From: Silene latifolia
Lineage: Eukaryota > Streptophyta > Magnoliopsida > Caryophyllales > Caryophyllaceae
Direction of reading: 5' to 3'
NCBI RefSeq assembly: GCF_048544455.1
Contig: NC_133534.1
Span: 34,596,217 to 34,660,216 of the forward strand
DNA: 64,000 nucleotides
The notes beneath the pieces were generated by a model. That model ran no database searches, was not told the origin of the DNA, and was given only the letters and a program-made list of their open reading frames with translations. The position numbers were made by a program, and so were the translations under genes. This document shows, in pieces, positions 23,488-36,886 of this stretch. Position 1 is the stretch's first letter; each line of letters opens with the position of its first letter.

Positions 23488-26400
23488 TACTTTCGTATTA
23501 AGGGTGACAAACTGTTACTCTAGAATAGACATTTCTCATGGATGGTTGTAGGGATGGCTCAGCAACCAAGTGCCCCGTCAAGGGTAATCTCTCTAATTCG
23601 GTCATTTAATTTTTCCAAGGACAGTTCTTACCATGAAGACGACTTTTTTTAATACGAAGTATATATAAAATTACTTGGTACTTATTACAGTATTATTGAC
23701 AATACAGTGAGTGTTTTAATTAACTGAAAGATTTCTTATATAAGACTTTTTTTTTTGGCAACTTGTAAAAAAGGTTCTTATATAATTGGCATTGGATTCA
23801 TTTGGTCAAATGCACTTATATTACTAATATCGTAAGCTAAGACAAAAAAAAAAGTAACTACATCAGTTAACAGACATGTGTTGCTGGCGTACAGTTGGCC
23901 GAACACGGAATTCAACTTCTTCATCCTCAATCTTCTTAAAGGGATTAACTGAGCTGGCTAAATGATAGAAAAAATCTTCACTCATCTTTATAGATGAAGC
24001 TTCGGAGAAATACCTCCAACAAGACCCAAAAGTGTGTCTCATAGATTCATCTCCTTGGTGGTGGTACACATCATCTGGAATCCAACGAGACCCTTGATCC
24101 ATTGAGAGCAAGCAAAGTGCACTTACGCCACATGGACGTAGAAGGGGAAGGCAGAACACGGAGCATGAAAGTCTGCCTCTAAATGAGAGAAAACTCCTAC
24201 GCTTTGGAACACAATCACTACGGACAAGAAACTCGTAACCAAGAAAAGCGGGTAAGTAAATAACTGGCAATAAAGAAAACCATTCGAACAGCCCCCCTGA
24301 CCAAAACCATCTCTGAAGGCTGGGTAAAGAGGGGCACAACACAAACCGAATGTAAAGCTACAATCGTCATTATTAACCCGATCACTAAAGCAAAAACCCA
24401 TATATAAGGGGATATGACACCTGTAACACCCCCTTCTTACCCGGCCAAGGCAATGGGAGGATGTTATCGTCTCGGTTTCCCGAGGCAGTGCAATCGGAAT
24501 TACAATTAAGAAACATTATATATAAATGACTAGTTTAGTGAATTACATATGAATAAATGAATAACAAGTGTAAACTAAACCATATACAACTCGACTACTA
24601 TCTATGTCATCCAACTATGCAACTCGACTCCAAGTCCAAAGTATGGCCCGAACCCCAATCACGTCAACAAGCAAAAACCTGTACTAAACCTGCTTGGTTG
24701 CTCCTCATATGATCGAAAATATCATATGGATCGACACATGCCACCCCGGAAATAGGTGACAATTACACACAACCCAAAACACTCAGTTTCGATAAATAAA
24801 GACATTAGACGATATGCATGTAAATATGCAACATGCAATGACAAACATTAGATATGATTATACAATCACTAAACCGGTACCAGGACACACCGAGAGATAG
24901 CCAAAACCCCGACTCCACCCTACCCAGCACACCTCAAACAAACAGAAAATAACCCGAGCAGCCATGACCTCACTTCAACCAAAGAAAGTGACGGACTCAA
25001 CATGTCATCCACGAAAGGCACGACAGACCCAACAAACACCAAAACCCGAGACACTGAGACACCCAAATTCCAAACAAACCCCCCAGGACCATCGGCTTAC
25101 ATGCAACAATACCAACCAAGAGGACGACTCAGACCGACACTAGTAGAACAGTAATTGGGACCGATCGGTGGGGGAATGGGCGATGGGGAGGGGAAATACC
25201 AAACCGTCCCAAAACCACCACCACATACAAAAACAGCGACACCAAGATGAGCTATACTCATCGAGAAGATCGACGAACTCCAGGAAAACAAACGGGATCT
25301 TACCAGGGGTGGGGGAAGGGGCGAAGGAAAGGGGAAACACCCCTGGGTTGCATGCAAGGCCTTCGATGACAGGACAAGGAATGGAGGGATGAAACAATCT
25401 CAAAGCAACGACACGATACACCATCACAACCAGCCGCACGATTAAGACGGAACCAAGATCCGTCAAAGAAAAAGGAGTAAGATCAAGCCTTAGAGGACAT
25501 AAATAGAGAAGAGGCGGGAGCAATCGCTAGAGATAGGTCAAGGGATGAACCCATCTCCGACAATAGGGTAGGGGGAGAAGGAGGAGAAGTGTGTGGAAAT
25601 GGGAGATGGCAGAAGAAATGAAACGGATTAGGTTTTTTTTTAGAGAGAGAAAAGAAGTTTTTTTAGAGAGATGTTAATTCGAGCTTGATTCGTGGTTCAA
25701 GACGTTTTTATTATTCTATAAATTATAATTTCTTACACTTCAACTAAGTTTCTAAATGACTATTTTTTTTTCTAAATACTCCCATAAAACTGCCTATTTA
25801 ATTAGTTTAATACATTCGAGTTAGCTTTTCTTCATTAGTTAACCTTCGAGGACAACCTTCATCATTGTCGTTTAAATAAATTTTAAAACTATTTATTTAT
25901 TTATTCAAAAAGCCAAAATATAATTGGGACACGTCAACACGAATACGACTGTTATGAAGAGTCCCAATCCTTAAGATGCATAGATTAGCTTTAATACAAC
26001 ATACTACTAACTTATTAGTCACCAATTCTTGTTGAATATGGACACTTTTTGTTACAAGTTGAAAACGGTTCAAATGTCGCCATTTATAGACAAATGTGAC
26101 CATTTAAATAAGTTTTTGTTATATATGTACTGGTTATATTTCACTTTAAATGGTTCACATGTACTCCGTTTTCAACTTGTGATAAAAAGTGATCCGTTTT
26201 CAGCGAGATTTATTGCTTATTAATATAATAAGCATGCACTAAAAGCATGAGAAATGACCCGTAATTCGAGTACCTTCCACTTAATTCTCATTAGAATTGC
26301 GTTTTAAAAAAAGGGCTTCAAATAAGTTTCACAATATCAATGTCAAACAAGCATATCATCCTTTGATTGCTTTCAATCCCTTTAAGATAAAGTTGCCAAA

Positions 26401-27429
26401 TACAAAATTCCCACTAAACCGAATCGAACAATCTTTAATATTACAAAATCAGTAGGGACAAATCCAAAAAGAACCAATGCGAATAAACTAGAAACAGAGG
26501 TAGACCCTTCAAATTAAGCCCGAGTGAGACACCTCCTCTCATGCAGCCAAGATTCAATTAATTAATTAATTAAACTAAGCTGAATTGAACAATAGCCTTA
26601 AACTAAACTAAATGAACTTCATTGAAGTAGAATCAACTTATAAAATTTGAATTAAGCATTTACTTGAACCCATTTTAAGTATATTTGACCCATCTTTTAC
26701 TTTAGACGGATATATACGTCTATAGTAAGACTAATTGCTACTAATATATAGAGGTTATTTGTACACCTTGTAAAGTAAGTAATTTGTGATTATGTATTTT
26801 GTTGGGTTTAGGTAAATGGTGTTTAAGTGGATACGTGTAGCAATTAGAGAAAGAGTGGTCCAAAATGAAACAAGGAGGAGTATCCAATATCTAGAAGAGT
26901 ACCAAAAAAAACTGCAGAATGCACTTACCCACCTCAGCTTTAAACCTAGAATACTTCTTACACAATGACACGAGTCACGTGCAATGCAGATGGGGAAACT
27001 CATGGAAGTGGGTTCCACAGTTAAACCTAGGGTGCTCTGCTCCTTTTCACCATCTTTAAAAAACAGAGGTGAGTGAATGAGTGAGTGGGTTAATTCTTGG
27101 AGGGTGTGGTCTGTGGTCCGTGGTCAGCGCCAGCTGTTAAGCATAGCTAACTTCAAGTTAAGCTGCAGCCAATAACCTTTGGTTAATGGTTAGGTCTACT
27201 TGGGGAAATGAAATGGGTTTGGTCTAACGGTTTTGAGAAGTACCCAAAGGAAGTGGCTCGATTTACAAAGTTGTCTTTCTTCGACTTCATCATCTTAATA
27301 ATTCCCATTTATTATGCACAATTGCGCACACCTTCTAATGGTATCGTTTAATATTAGAATGCAAATTCTCGTTTTAGACGGTCTTAATCTAAAATATGAA
27401 AAAAAAAAGTACTATTTTTTTATAAACAA
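23488..27429. other. Spacer without supported genes
   Basis: A 159-codon minus frame at 23863-24342 has no recognisable domain and could be a gene scrap. A GC-richer stretch around 25090-25620, unlike its AT-rich surroundings, has overlapping frames without recognisable content. A possible solo LTR lies at 24422 to about 25737 (listed separately). The rest is AT-rich. Confidence 0.5.
24422..25737 (-). mobile_element. Possible solo LTR or LTR fragment (Ty3/gypsy type)
   Basis: Starts TGTAACACCCCCTTCTTACC and contains ATCGTCTCGGTTTCCCGAGG, wording seen at the termini of Del/Tekay-like LTRs (from memory), in an orientation that suggests a minus-strand element. The other end is guessed at a TTACA near 25737. 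No 5-bp target duplication was found and no internal region adjoins, so both the class and the right limit are tentative. A fossil. Confidence 0.35.
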
Positions 27430-27560
27430 AAATGATTATATAAATATCAATTAGTTTAATTGGTAAAGTCATTAGAGACGGTGCTAATGAGCTGGGTTCA
27501 AATCACGTCAGCATCAGAACTGCTATTGTGGCCACCTTTATACCAAAAATAATATAAAAT
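27430..27560 (+). mobile_element. tRNA-derived SINE (likely)
   Basis: TTAGTTTAATTGGTAAAG resembles a pol III A box and GGGTTCAAATC, about 40 bp downstream, a B box. The body is followed by an A-rich ATACCAAAAATAATATAAAA end. Limits are approximate and no target duplication was set. Confidence 0.6.
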
Positions 27561-30463
27561 GATCAATGGTTATAATTGAAATTATAACTTTTTAACAATA
27601 AACTGGTATCAACTTTTTATCCGAAAGTGTTCATATTTTATCGTAAAATGGTCACTTGTTATCCATTTTAACTTAAGACGACTATCATCCGTCTGAATTC
27701 AAATGAGTATCATCTGTTTAAAATGAGACTTGTTAATGACAAAATAAAAAATATTTAAAACAAAAGTACCATTAGTGCATTTCCCCTCCCTATTTATTAT
27801 GGTATTCAAACAAAGAATAAGAATAGAACCCAACGTAGTAAATTGCTATCTTGTTACTCCTATTTTGGTCAATAAACTAAAATTGTTTCTACGGAGTATT
27901 TACACAACAAAAACTCAGCAAGATTATTAACCATTTCTATCATTTCCATTTTATCTTCTCTTTATTTTGTGTTTCTTTAATTTTCTCTAAACGGTTTAGA
28001 TTTTATTTTGTGACGATTTGACAATTCTAATTTTATACGAAGTACAAAAAGTAATTGTTTATCAACCTGGAGACAGAATAGTAATTAAAAAATAATTATT
28101 GATTTGATGAGAGAAAATAGAGGAAAAAATGGAGAAATCAAACTTCGATTAAAATGAAATGGAAAGATTATCGACATAATAACACGTGCTTTAGGTCTCC
28201 GAGAAGCTAATCGAAAAACAGAAATACCCTGCTCCTCCACACCCCGACTCAAATCCAATGATACAAAATACGACTTTTACTGATAATCGGAGGGAGTAAT
28301 TGTACTTCATTGATTGACTTGATCAATTCTTTCAACAAATACGGTATATTTACGATTTGAATTATGACGAAACATAGCAAAAATTACTCGCATAATGACT
28401 GGAGACTACATCTTTCTTAAGGTAATATGTGCATTCAATGCAATTCTCAAGAGATTTGCCACTATGAAACCATCTCTTCCGATGTTAACACAAAGATAAG
28501 ATTGCGTATGAATGTAATCATGTATGATCCATAAGCCTCTTAGCTCCATTTTACAAAAGCCTCGACGCATTTGAATAATGTTCTTGAGACGACATTTTTG
28601 TATTGAAAGGACTAACGAGCAAACCGCATAAGCAAAATCTATGAAGAATCCAGAGTAGTTGGCATAGTACAACACAAGATCCATATTTCAGCTTGTTGGA
28701 TTGTTGGTCCCTCAGTGAGTTGGAGAATCTTCAAGGTGAGACAGACACTTCCAAACAGACTTCTGCAAGCTTGGTCCATATTCGACCTGTCCGATATATT
28801 GGGCGGTGGAAAGGAAGAATAGGGATAAAGATAACCTGTTGACAACAGCAAGGGAATGTCATCACCCATCACAATTCAACTTGTCCCCCATAATTGAGGT
28901 TATAATTTCATCACCACCATGAAAAAAGAAGCCACACAATTTGCATCCATCTCGATTGGTATGACCAAGGCGTACCACTTAGCGGTTAAGATGAAGGTAT
29001 TGAGTACATTGGTAGGACCAATGTTGGTGCTTCGCTAAAATGTGATGGAAGATGAAAATAACACGTTTTCAACTATATGATAGTATGATAACCTGAGAGG
29101 TGACAAAATCTCCGGAACAAGTTGTCAGAAGCTCACATTATAGCAGATATCAGCTAAGCGTAACTAGTAAAGTAACGATTACTGACTAACTTCACTGAGG
29201 GCAGTATTCAATGACCTAGATTCCGAAACCCCATTAACAAATGTACTTGTGTCTCCCTTACCCCAAAAAAAGGCTCATGTTATAGTACCTCGGATGTACC
29301 TAATGGCTCGACCATGACTTTCCAATCCTTCACTTTAAAAGGGTACCAAACCTAGAGTATCGATGCCGAAGATTAACTCAATATATTGCTTTTGGAAGGG
29401 AATTTGAAGCCAAACAAAATAAACAAAAACCAGATTTCAGTTAAAGTTAAACTTCAGGAATTATACAATTACAGTCTATTAGACTATTCAAATGCATCCC
29501 AAAAGCAATGTATTTCTTCGTAAGATAGAATTCCTTGTGTACCAAGTAGTTTGTGCCATGGCAACTTGAGACTCGCACCATCCTCCTTTCAAGTCTAAAG
29601 TTGTCGAACAACTAGGGTTGGAAGCTATGTTACTCCGACACTTCACATATCTGTTGTGTCGCGTGTCTGGCACGTATTGTGTCCGACACGACACATCACT
29701 TTAAACCAAAAATAAATAAAAAGTTCGCACAAAACAACTGTATAAGACACTCCGACACTTGTCAGACACAACACTGGCTCGGAGAGTCGATTTGCTTTAT
29801 TGCATAAGTTTTAAAATTATCTATATAAACTAGTATAACATTATAACAAAGAGGTATTTGTCAACGTTATCATGCAACTTCTTGTAAATTTCGCCCATGA
29901 ACCTCAACTAATGTTATTCTGGAAGAAGATAAGCAATACCATGATTTTCCTTTCCTCGTCAAAAAAAAAAAAAAAGCAATACCATGATGTTTAAACAAGT
30001 GAACAAACCTTTATGTTTCGGTGAGCGCATAAATAAAAGATAACATCTAGCAAGCAATCAAGTTTGCAAGAACAAATAACAACAATCTGGTTTCCTTTAT
30101 AACATTCCATCTCTCCCGCTTGCAAGGAGAGAGGGGACCAACATGCAGTATCATTTTGATGGTTGTATATTCAATTAGGATTAGTGGTAGGCAAGACTAA
30201 TTGAACAAGGCGCAGGTATCATATCAAGAAGCACACCAAAACTACAGGTGATTTAAACATGGATATGATCAGATCAAATCATTAAAGGTGGCGACGAATC
30301 GAATCGTAAATAACTTGACACAATAAAAAAAAATCCGAGAAATCCTTTCTCAAAAAGATATCCCTATGAAGTAGAGCAGATCAGACGATCAAACTTAAAA
30401 GGGGCAGTGAGTGGCGATAAGCAAGATAAGAAGTCAAGGATAAAAATCAATTGATCGAATACC
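27561..30463. other. Spacer without supported genes
   Basis: Mostly AT-rich. Minus frames at 28406-28684 and 28639-28872 overlap but carry no recognisable domain. Around 29630-29770 several CCGACAC/GTGTCGG motifs recur, in direct and inverted form, as in many plant dispersed repeats; the same motif reappears near 32980. The last 150 bp or so is probably the SYF2 3' untranslated region. Confidence 0.5.
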
Positions 30464-33400
30464 TTAATCAGGCAATGCAGTTCCCCTTTCAAGATTGTTC
30501 TTGATCTCCAGCGTATATTTACCAAAGGCCCGTTCAATTTTCTTGTTGAAGTGCTCATTACGGTCATTAATAGAATCAATATCCTTGTCCTCATGAAACT
30601 TCCTCCTCCTGCTAAATGATGTACGCTTCTCCTCTCTATCTTTGAGCTCCTTAACCATTTTTTCAACTTTGTCTTCTGATGTCTTTGGAGCCTGTACAAC
30701 AAGAAAAGCTGTAAATAACTAAAACTCTCAAATGAATGAACTATGAAGCAACGCACATACATAGGCATTAACAAAAAAATATTTTAAATAGATTTCAATT
30801 CTCCAGCAGTTTACCTTTCCATATTGAAGGCTTGAAGCCTCACGATAAAACTCAGGATCCTCTTCTTTCATCTTGTTATATTCTTCAAGGTCTATTGATA
30901 TGTTCTTTGTCCGCTTCTTGTATGCATTGTACAATGTTTTTTGATTAAAAACTGCATCATAGACCATTTAGTAAGGATAAAGATTTTCAGGAGACATTCA
31001 CTCAAAATCTTACAAAGCTCACGGTCACAATAAATTACCAAAAAACTTTCACAAAAACTTAACATGCTATGACATCATATTATGAACAATAATCTTCCAC
31101 GACCATGGGAGCATGGGGCCGACAGTAAGTGAATAAATTCTGAAAGTAGTACGTCGTATGTTTTAGCATATTGCCTGCTGCCTGACAGAGCTCGGTGTTA
31201 CTTTTAAATGTTGAAGTGGCAAGTGACAGCAATCACAAATAAATGCCTTGGCTAAACTCGGCAATTGCAATGTCTATCACTTATCTGGCAAGCCCATCTA
31301 CAGCAAGAATGCAATCAAACATACAAGTTTGGAGATCACATAAACCCAACAAACCAGCATATAGCAGATCTTATCTATAGCAGTAATGACACTACAAGCA
31401 TTTTCAAGTGAATACACACATCACTTCCATCAACTGTAACACAATCCCCAAAATGTCCATTTTTACTCCAGTTCAAGGGCAAATTTTCTAATTTACTAAA
31501 TGATGTCAGGAAATGATTACACAGCAATCAAGAAGAACAAGGTGTGATTATAATTGTAAGAACAAGTGCTAAAACATAGCTAGGTAACCTATGAAAAAAC
31601 CACAGTATCAATTAACACTATGATTACCACCCGAATAATAGAAGATAAAAAATTCTAGACATACCGTCCCAGCCGCTTGGAGCTGGAGCTTTCTCCCATT
31701 TCTTATATTTTTGCTCTGCCGCTTCTTGTGTATCAAGCATGTATGCTTTTTTCATATCCAACCCATTAGCTTCTAAAAGCCTGCCCACTTTTTTCTTCCT
31801 TTCCTCGAGCCATTTTTCTTTAGACACACCCCTAGACTCAGTAGGAGCTTCCATTCTTTTCTTCTCCGCCACCATAGCAGTCTGATTGGCTTTTCTGGCT
31901 TCATTCTGCGCAAAATGTCACGTGCATAGGTAAAGGTAATACATAAACGCACCAATCATTTAGAATCATAGAACAACTTAGCTAGCAACAACTTACCTCA
32001 AGTCTATTTAATACTCACCATTTTAAGCCTAAGTTCAAACAGCCTTTTCTGTCTCCCAGTTAGGTTACTGCCATCCTCTTCTTTGATGTCCTCAGGAGGT
32101 TGGTCATCAACATGTTCTTCATTTCTAACTCCCTCATGCGATAGTTCAATTTCATCAGGAGCTACATCAACATCAATTCGACTGCCACTAGCTTCTTCGA
32201 ATTCTGAAACACACATTAAACAAACATCGATATGAGCACGTATATAATAATTTTTTTTGCCAGGCGTCAATCTCATCAGTTCACACAACTTTCTAAAGAA
32301 AAAATAAATATTTCCACTTTGGTGCCTACAGGTTTCACTTATTGCACTTTTGTCACATTAGGTTTGAAAATGACACTCTTTGATGACCAAAAGTGCAGCA
32401 CTACTAAAATTTGATCACAAACATATATTTTAAGCATCAAAAAGTTCTATCTCCATTCAAGTCATTTCGCTATGCTATTGAAAATTTTCCTAAAATATTT
32501 TGAAAAATGTAGTGAAATGTATCGAACAGAAGTAGTACGGTTTTTTTCCACAAAACTATGGGAAACACTCAACTTAATATTTACTTTAGTGTTCGCTCTT
32601 TAGTATGGTAAAAAAAATGTCATTAACTTGGATGAAATTTGAGTATTTTACATCTTCGTTTACAACATGAAAAAATCTCCACACCTCATATCATCAAAGT
32701 GGGAAATAACTAAAGCCTCAGAGCATCAACACGGATTTAGCTCAGGACACAAAGAGTGGAAAGTTTTCATGTATTTAAGCCCAAAAAAATGGAAAATAGC
32801 TATGATTTGAAAATCCAACTAAAGAACAATGTTTTTGGAATTAAGCTATGAGTAAAACTCTATGTACTTTGGCATCTGGCTTTTGGCATGTCACGCCACA
32901 CAACACCTCTTCCAACACCACATGCCACTTCAATTTCTCACCTTAGACCGGAAAAAAAAAATTCCTTAACACAATACTCAATACTGTGTCGGACACGCAC
33001 CCATCTCCGATGCTTCCAAGCAAGTCTGACTCACATAGCTTAAATCATACTCCCTCCATACCAATCATTTGTTTATCTTTTTTATTCGTTGCCCGGGGTA
33101 TTTTTAATCAAAGATAAAACAAATGATTGGGACGGAGGAAGTAATCGGCAATATCTGTGAACTGTCAAGCTACGATTATTTGTTGCAATTTGTCTATCAC
33201 AAAATTAGAACATTCAACTTGCTTGGCACCTTAGCATCACCAGTACTTTACTTGTACCGTAACCCTAGTTTGGGTTTGGGATTAAGGTTAGGTTGTATCA
33301 CAAATCACAATCCTAATTACTTTGAACAATACAAGTTCAAGAAATCTTGCTTGAGTCATTACTTTGAACAATACAATTCTGTAAATTCAGTCAACCATAC

Positions 33401-33603
33401 ACAAAGCAGTATATACAATACCTAAATGGGGTAAATCATATGAAGTTCCAAATGAATACAAGAACATAAGAAATACCATGATTGGGCTTATTCGAGGAAC
33501 GAGCTTTGGATTCAGCAATCTTCCTGAAGCAATAATCAACACATTCATGATATGGGTTTGATGCATTTATGCAATCTGGGTGAACCCCTCTTTCCGCAAC
33601 CAT
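30464..33603 (-). CDS. SYF2: Pre-mRNA-splicing factor SYF2
   Basis: A nuclear protein of the spliceosome-associated NineTeen complex, homologous to yeast Syf2 and human GCIP-interacting p29. Five coding exons with GT-AG borders join in frame: 33603-33477, 32203-32019, 31905-31665, 30951-30815 and 30691-30464, giving 305 residues, close to the plant family length. The SYF2 domain fills the C-terminal two thirds: KKVGRLLEANGLDMKKAYML, EQKYKKWEKAPAPSGWDVF, NAYKKRTKN, DPEFYREASSLQYGKAPKTS and the near-invariant end FGKYTLEIKNNLERGTALPD. The N-terminus has HPDCINASNPYHECVDYCFR, the conserved plant start, which supports the ATG at 33603. A 5' untranslated intron is likely (CAG/GTATT donor near 33873). 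Intron 1 (32204-33476) holds a Stowaway MITE. No break was seen. Confidence 0.96.
33050..33141. mobile_element. Stowaway MITE in SYF2 intron 1 (92 bp)
   Basis: CTCCCTCCATACCAATCATT on the left, CTTCCTCCGTCCCAATCATT reversed on the right, TA on both sides (33048-33049 and 33142-33143). It folds almost end to end into a hairpin. Confidence 0.9.
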
Positions 33604-34668
33604 ACTTCTTTAACCCTAATTTAATTTCAGATCCCCTATCACCAAACACAAAACCGATAAACACCCAAAATTACCAAATTTAGGGTTTATAAAATTCAAA
33701 AGTGCAAGTTTCGAATGAACAACGATACTATCAATCAAATTAAGCAGAAATAACAGGAATTTGTGATTCCTGAAATTTAGGGTTTATGAAATTAACAGAT
33801 AGAATAACTTATTTTGGGCATTACAAATTTACAAGGTTTAAACAGGAATTAGACCAAAAAAGGAAGAAATAATACCTGATTGTATTACAATCTGATTTCG
33901 AAGAAATTCAGTAGGGATTATTATTGGGTAGCAAAGGGGACTTTGGAAAGATAATCACGACCTCTCTAATTGTCCTCGAGTTATTGTTTTCTTTTATTTT
34001 TTTAAATTTGGAAGTATTTGTATTGACCAAATAAATAAATACTATATATTAATTCCAGAAACCAAGTGACTTCAATGTAATTAAAGAAATTTATATAATT
34101 TAAATATATTATATAGTTTTAAATCGGTAGCACCGTGTGATGGACCTGATAAAGGGGCCTCAATGTAAATATTATATAGTTTTAGTTAAAACTATAAATT
34201 AAAGATGTCTTGATGACGAATATTTATGGAAACTATATTAAATTAAAGTAATTAAATTTAGAAAACACAATAATATAGTGATTTTCCTTAAAATTAACAT
34301 GTCCCACTTATGGAATTAATTAGTATCATCATAGAATTATAAATTAAATTAAATGTAGTAAAAGTAATAGTAGCAGCAACGAGATTAATAAAATTAACAC
34401 TATTAATGTGGGAGTAGTGACCGTTATAATAATGACAGTGGGAGTAGTGAATGTAACAACGAATGTAGTGAAAGTAACAGTGATAATATGAACAATTAAA
34501 TAACCAATCGACTCAATAAAATATTTTATTTATTTAAATATAGGCTGGATAAAATTAACGGGAATAATGAATTTAACAAAAAAAATTAGAAGAATTAGTA
34601 AAAGAAACAATAGTAACCACGGGAGTAGTGAACGTAATGATATTAACAAAAAATGTCGTAAAAGTAAT

Positions 34669-35245
34669 TGATGGGGCATATTCTGCACCCGCTGACCAAG
34701 TCAACATATTGAGCAAGGTCGAAGATATCCACAGCAAGTCAACGGCTTAGACAACCTAACCAAGGCAGCCTGTCGGCCTGTCTCTGGGGTCCCCGGCCGG
34801 GGCAACCAGCCAGCGAACTCATATCCAAGACCCCTCGGCGGCGAGTCAACAGGGCCCGCCGGCCTGCCATGGGTCCCTCGGCCGAGGGTAGATAAGTCTT
34901 TCCACCTGCTAAGCCACTTGGCCACCTGGCCACTACGTGACAAAAGGTGAAAGTCTATAAATACTCCTCAACTATCATTGAGGAAAGGATCCACAACTTA
35001 ACCTAAGAATCACTATTCATCTGGTAATATCTTCCTTATCTCTCTACAATATATACTTCGCCAAGTAACAACAACTTATCTCTCTAAGTTTACTGACTTG
35101 AGCGTCGGAGTGAGTTCGCTCGGTCCCAAGCCGAGCCCTCAGTTTGTTCACTGTTTCAGGAGACCGAAAGGAGAAGTAAACCAAAGACGTCATTCTACAA
35201 GCACAGGTGGTAACAAATAACTGCTCTGGAATTACACCCGGAACA
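34669..35245 (+). repeat. 5' LTR (577 bp)
   Basis: TG...CA ended. TATAAATA at 34956-34963 is the likely promoter box, with CACTACGTGACAAAAGG upstream. It is 16 bp shorter than the 3' LTR. Confidence 0.95.
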
Positions 35246-35246
35246 A

Positions 35247-35265
35247 TTGGCGCCGTCTGTGGGGA
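35247..35265 (+). other. Primer-binding site
   Basis: TGGCGCCGTCTGTGGGGA, one to two bases after the 5' LTR. This form of PBS is usual in Tat/Athila-type plant elements; the exact tRNA was not checked. Confidence 0.75.
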
Positions 35266-35342
35266 AAGATACTAGAAGCTAGACACATTCATTCCCAAAC
35301 AAAAAAAAAAAAAAAAAGAAACCCACCCAAGAAGCTAAGAAG

Positions 35343-36842
35343 ATGTCGAAACAACCAGAGAAGGTATTGGTGGAAAACGAATTCTACCAAGACGACACAT
35401 TCCATAACTCAGAAATCGAGCAGTCCCCCACCGGCCGTATCACTGATACGACGAACGGGACGCCAAAGGAGCAAGATATGCCGCTGCCCGTCGACCAGGT
35501 CACCATCATGGGACATGTGGTTGATGCAAAGAAAGTCGAAGCTACTCCTGGACATAATTGGTAGTACGGCTCACACTCGTCACACCGACAAGAGCGAGCG
35601 CGGGAACCCGTCCGGGAGACCGGGGCCGAGAATGTGACTCCAAGAGACTTGAACGGAGCACGGAAGAAGCGACCCTGTCAAGACGCCGGGGGAGCCCCGA
35701 GCGCTAGTGGTAGACCTTAGTCCTTCCCGCACTCGCGGGAGGACGGCGTCGCCGCGCAGCGCCAACGAGGCACCCCGGAGGAGTAGAAGAAGCCCGACTC
35801 ACCGCGAGTCGGAGAAGAAGCCCTTCCTTCCACGCCACGGGGAGAGGAGCCGGACTAGGGATGTGAGGAGCCGATCGCCGCGTGCCGTTCGACACGTGGT
35901 CGACGGCCCCTCGGCGCCTACGTCCTAGATACCCCCTTGTCGACTAAGTGAAGTTGCCACCCATAGCATACAAGGGGAAGGCGACCCAACCGACCACGTC
36001 GAGGCTTACGAGTCTCACATGTCGGTCTGGGAACAACCCGATGAGGTTTGGTGCCGGGTCTTCCCAACGACACTGCATGGGATGGCACAAAGTTGGTACA
36101 AGGGGCTACCCGACGGGTCGGTATACTGTTACGCCGACCTAAAGGACACGTTTTTAGCCCAATATTCTTGCAACAAGATGAGGGCCGTTGAGACATCGGA
36201 CCTCCTTGCCATCAGACAGGAGGGAGGCGAGTCTCTCCGGAGTTACGTGAAGAGGTTCGACGCCAAGGTTCAGCAGATTCGTGAACTGAACAGCGAACTG
36301 GCGGCCTTCGCGCTAATGAAAGGCCTCCCGAGAGGAGACCTAAAAAACGAGCTTATCAAGTGCGGCGGCCTGAACTTAGACTCCGCCAGGAAGTTGGCCG
36401 ATCAAGCCATAAAGGTGGAGGACTACCACAAAACCTGGGTGGGCCCCAGCGAGGCCGAGCACTCAGAGAGTAAGAGCCGCCGGGAGAACAACCCGGACGA
36501 AAGACACCGTGACAGTAATAGGTCACGGTCTGACAGATCTGCCAGGAAACAGGACTCGGCGGGCGCCGGGGGGAGTTCAGGACCGAACTACCAGAAACGC
36601 TTCAATGGCCACACCCCCTTGGTCGTATCTGCCGCCGAGGTCTTCGCCCTGAGCAAGAACGAGGGTCAGAAGTGGGAAAGGCCTCCCAGGCCGAGGAGTG
36701 ACGGTGACACGAGCCAGTACTGCGAGTACCATGGCCACACCGGCCACTTGATCGACGCATCGCTAGGCATCGAAGAATGCCATCGAAGAGCTGATCCGGA
36801 AGGGGAGCCTCGGCAAGTATGTCGCCAAAGGCCAAAAGACTG
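35343..36842 (+). pseudogene. Gag region of the Tat element
   Basis: Begins MSKQPEKVLVENEFYQDD after a purine-rich leader. A charged Arg/Ser-rich part follows, then the retrotransposon Gag core (LHGMAQSWYKGLPDGSV, YVKRFDAKVQQIRELNSELAAFALMKGL, about 36019-36440). Structural protein of the particle. Fossil, broken. Confidence 0.85.
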
Positions 36843-36886
36843 ATGCCGGCGGCTCGAATAAAAAATCCGTCTTCGAACGGATAAGA

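Noticed and set aside
23863-24342. 159-codon minus frame
   Set aside because: No recognisable domain and no neighbouring exon; may be chance or a gene scrap.
28288-28298. CGGAGGGAGTA, like one end of a Stowaway
   Set aside because: No matching opposite end with TA found within 500 bp.
28406-28872. Two overlapping minus frames
   Set aside because: No domain recognised; frames overlap without a sensible splice; no promoter seen.
33123-33425. 100-codon plus frame
   Set aside because: Starts in the Stowaway and lies antisense to SYF2 intron 1.
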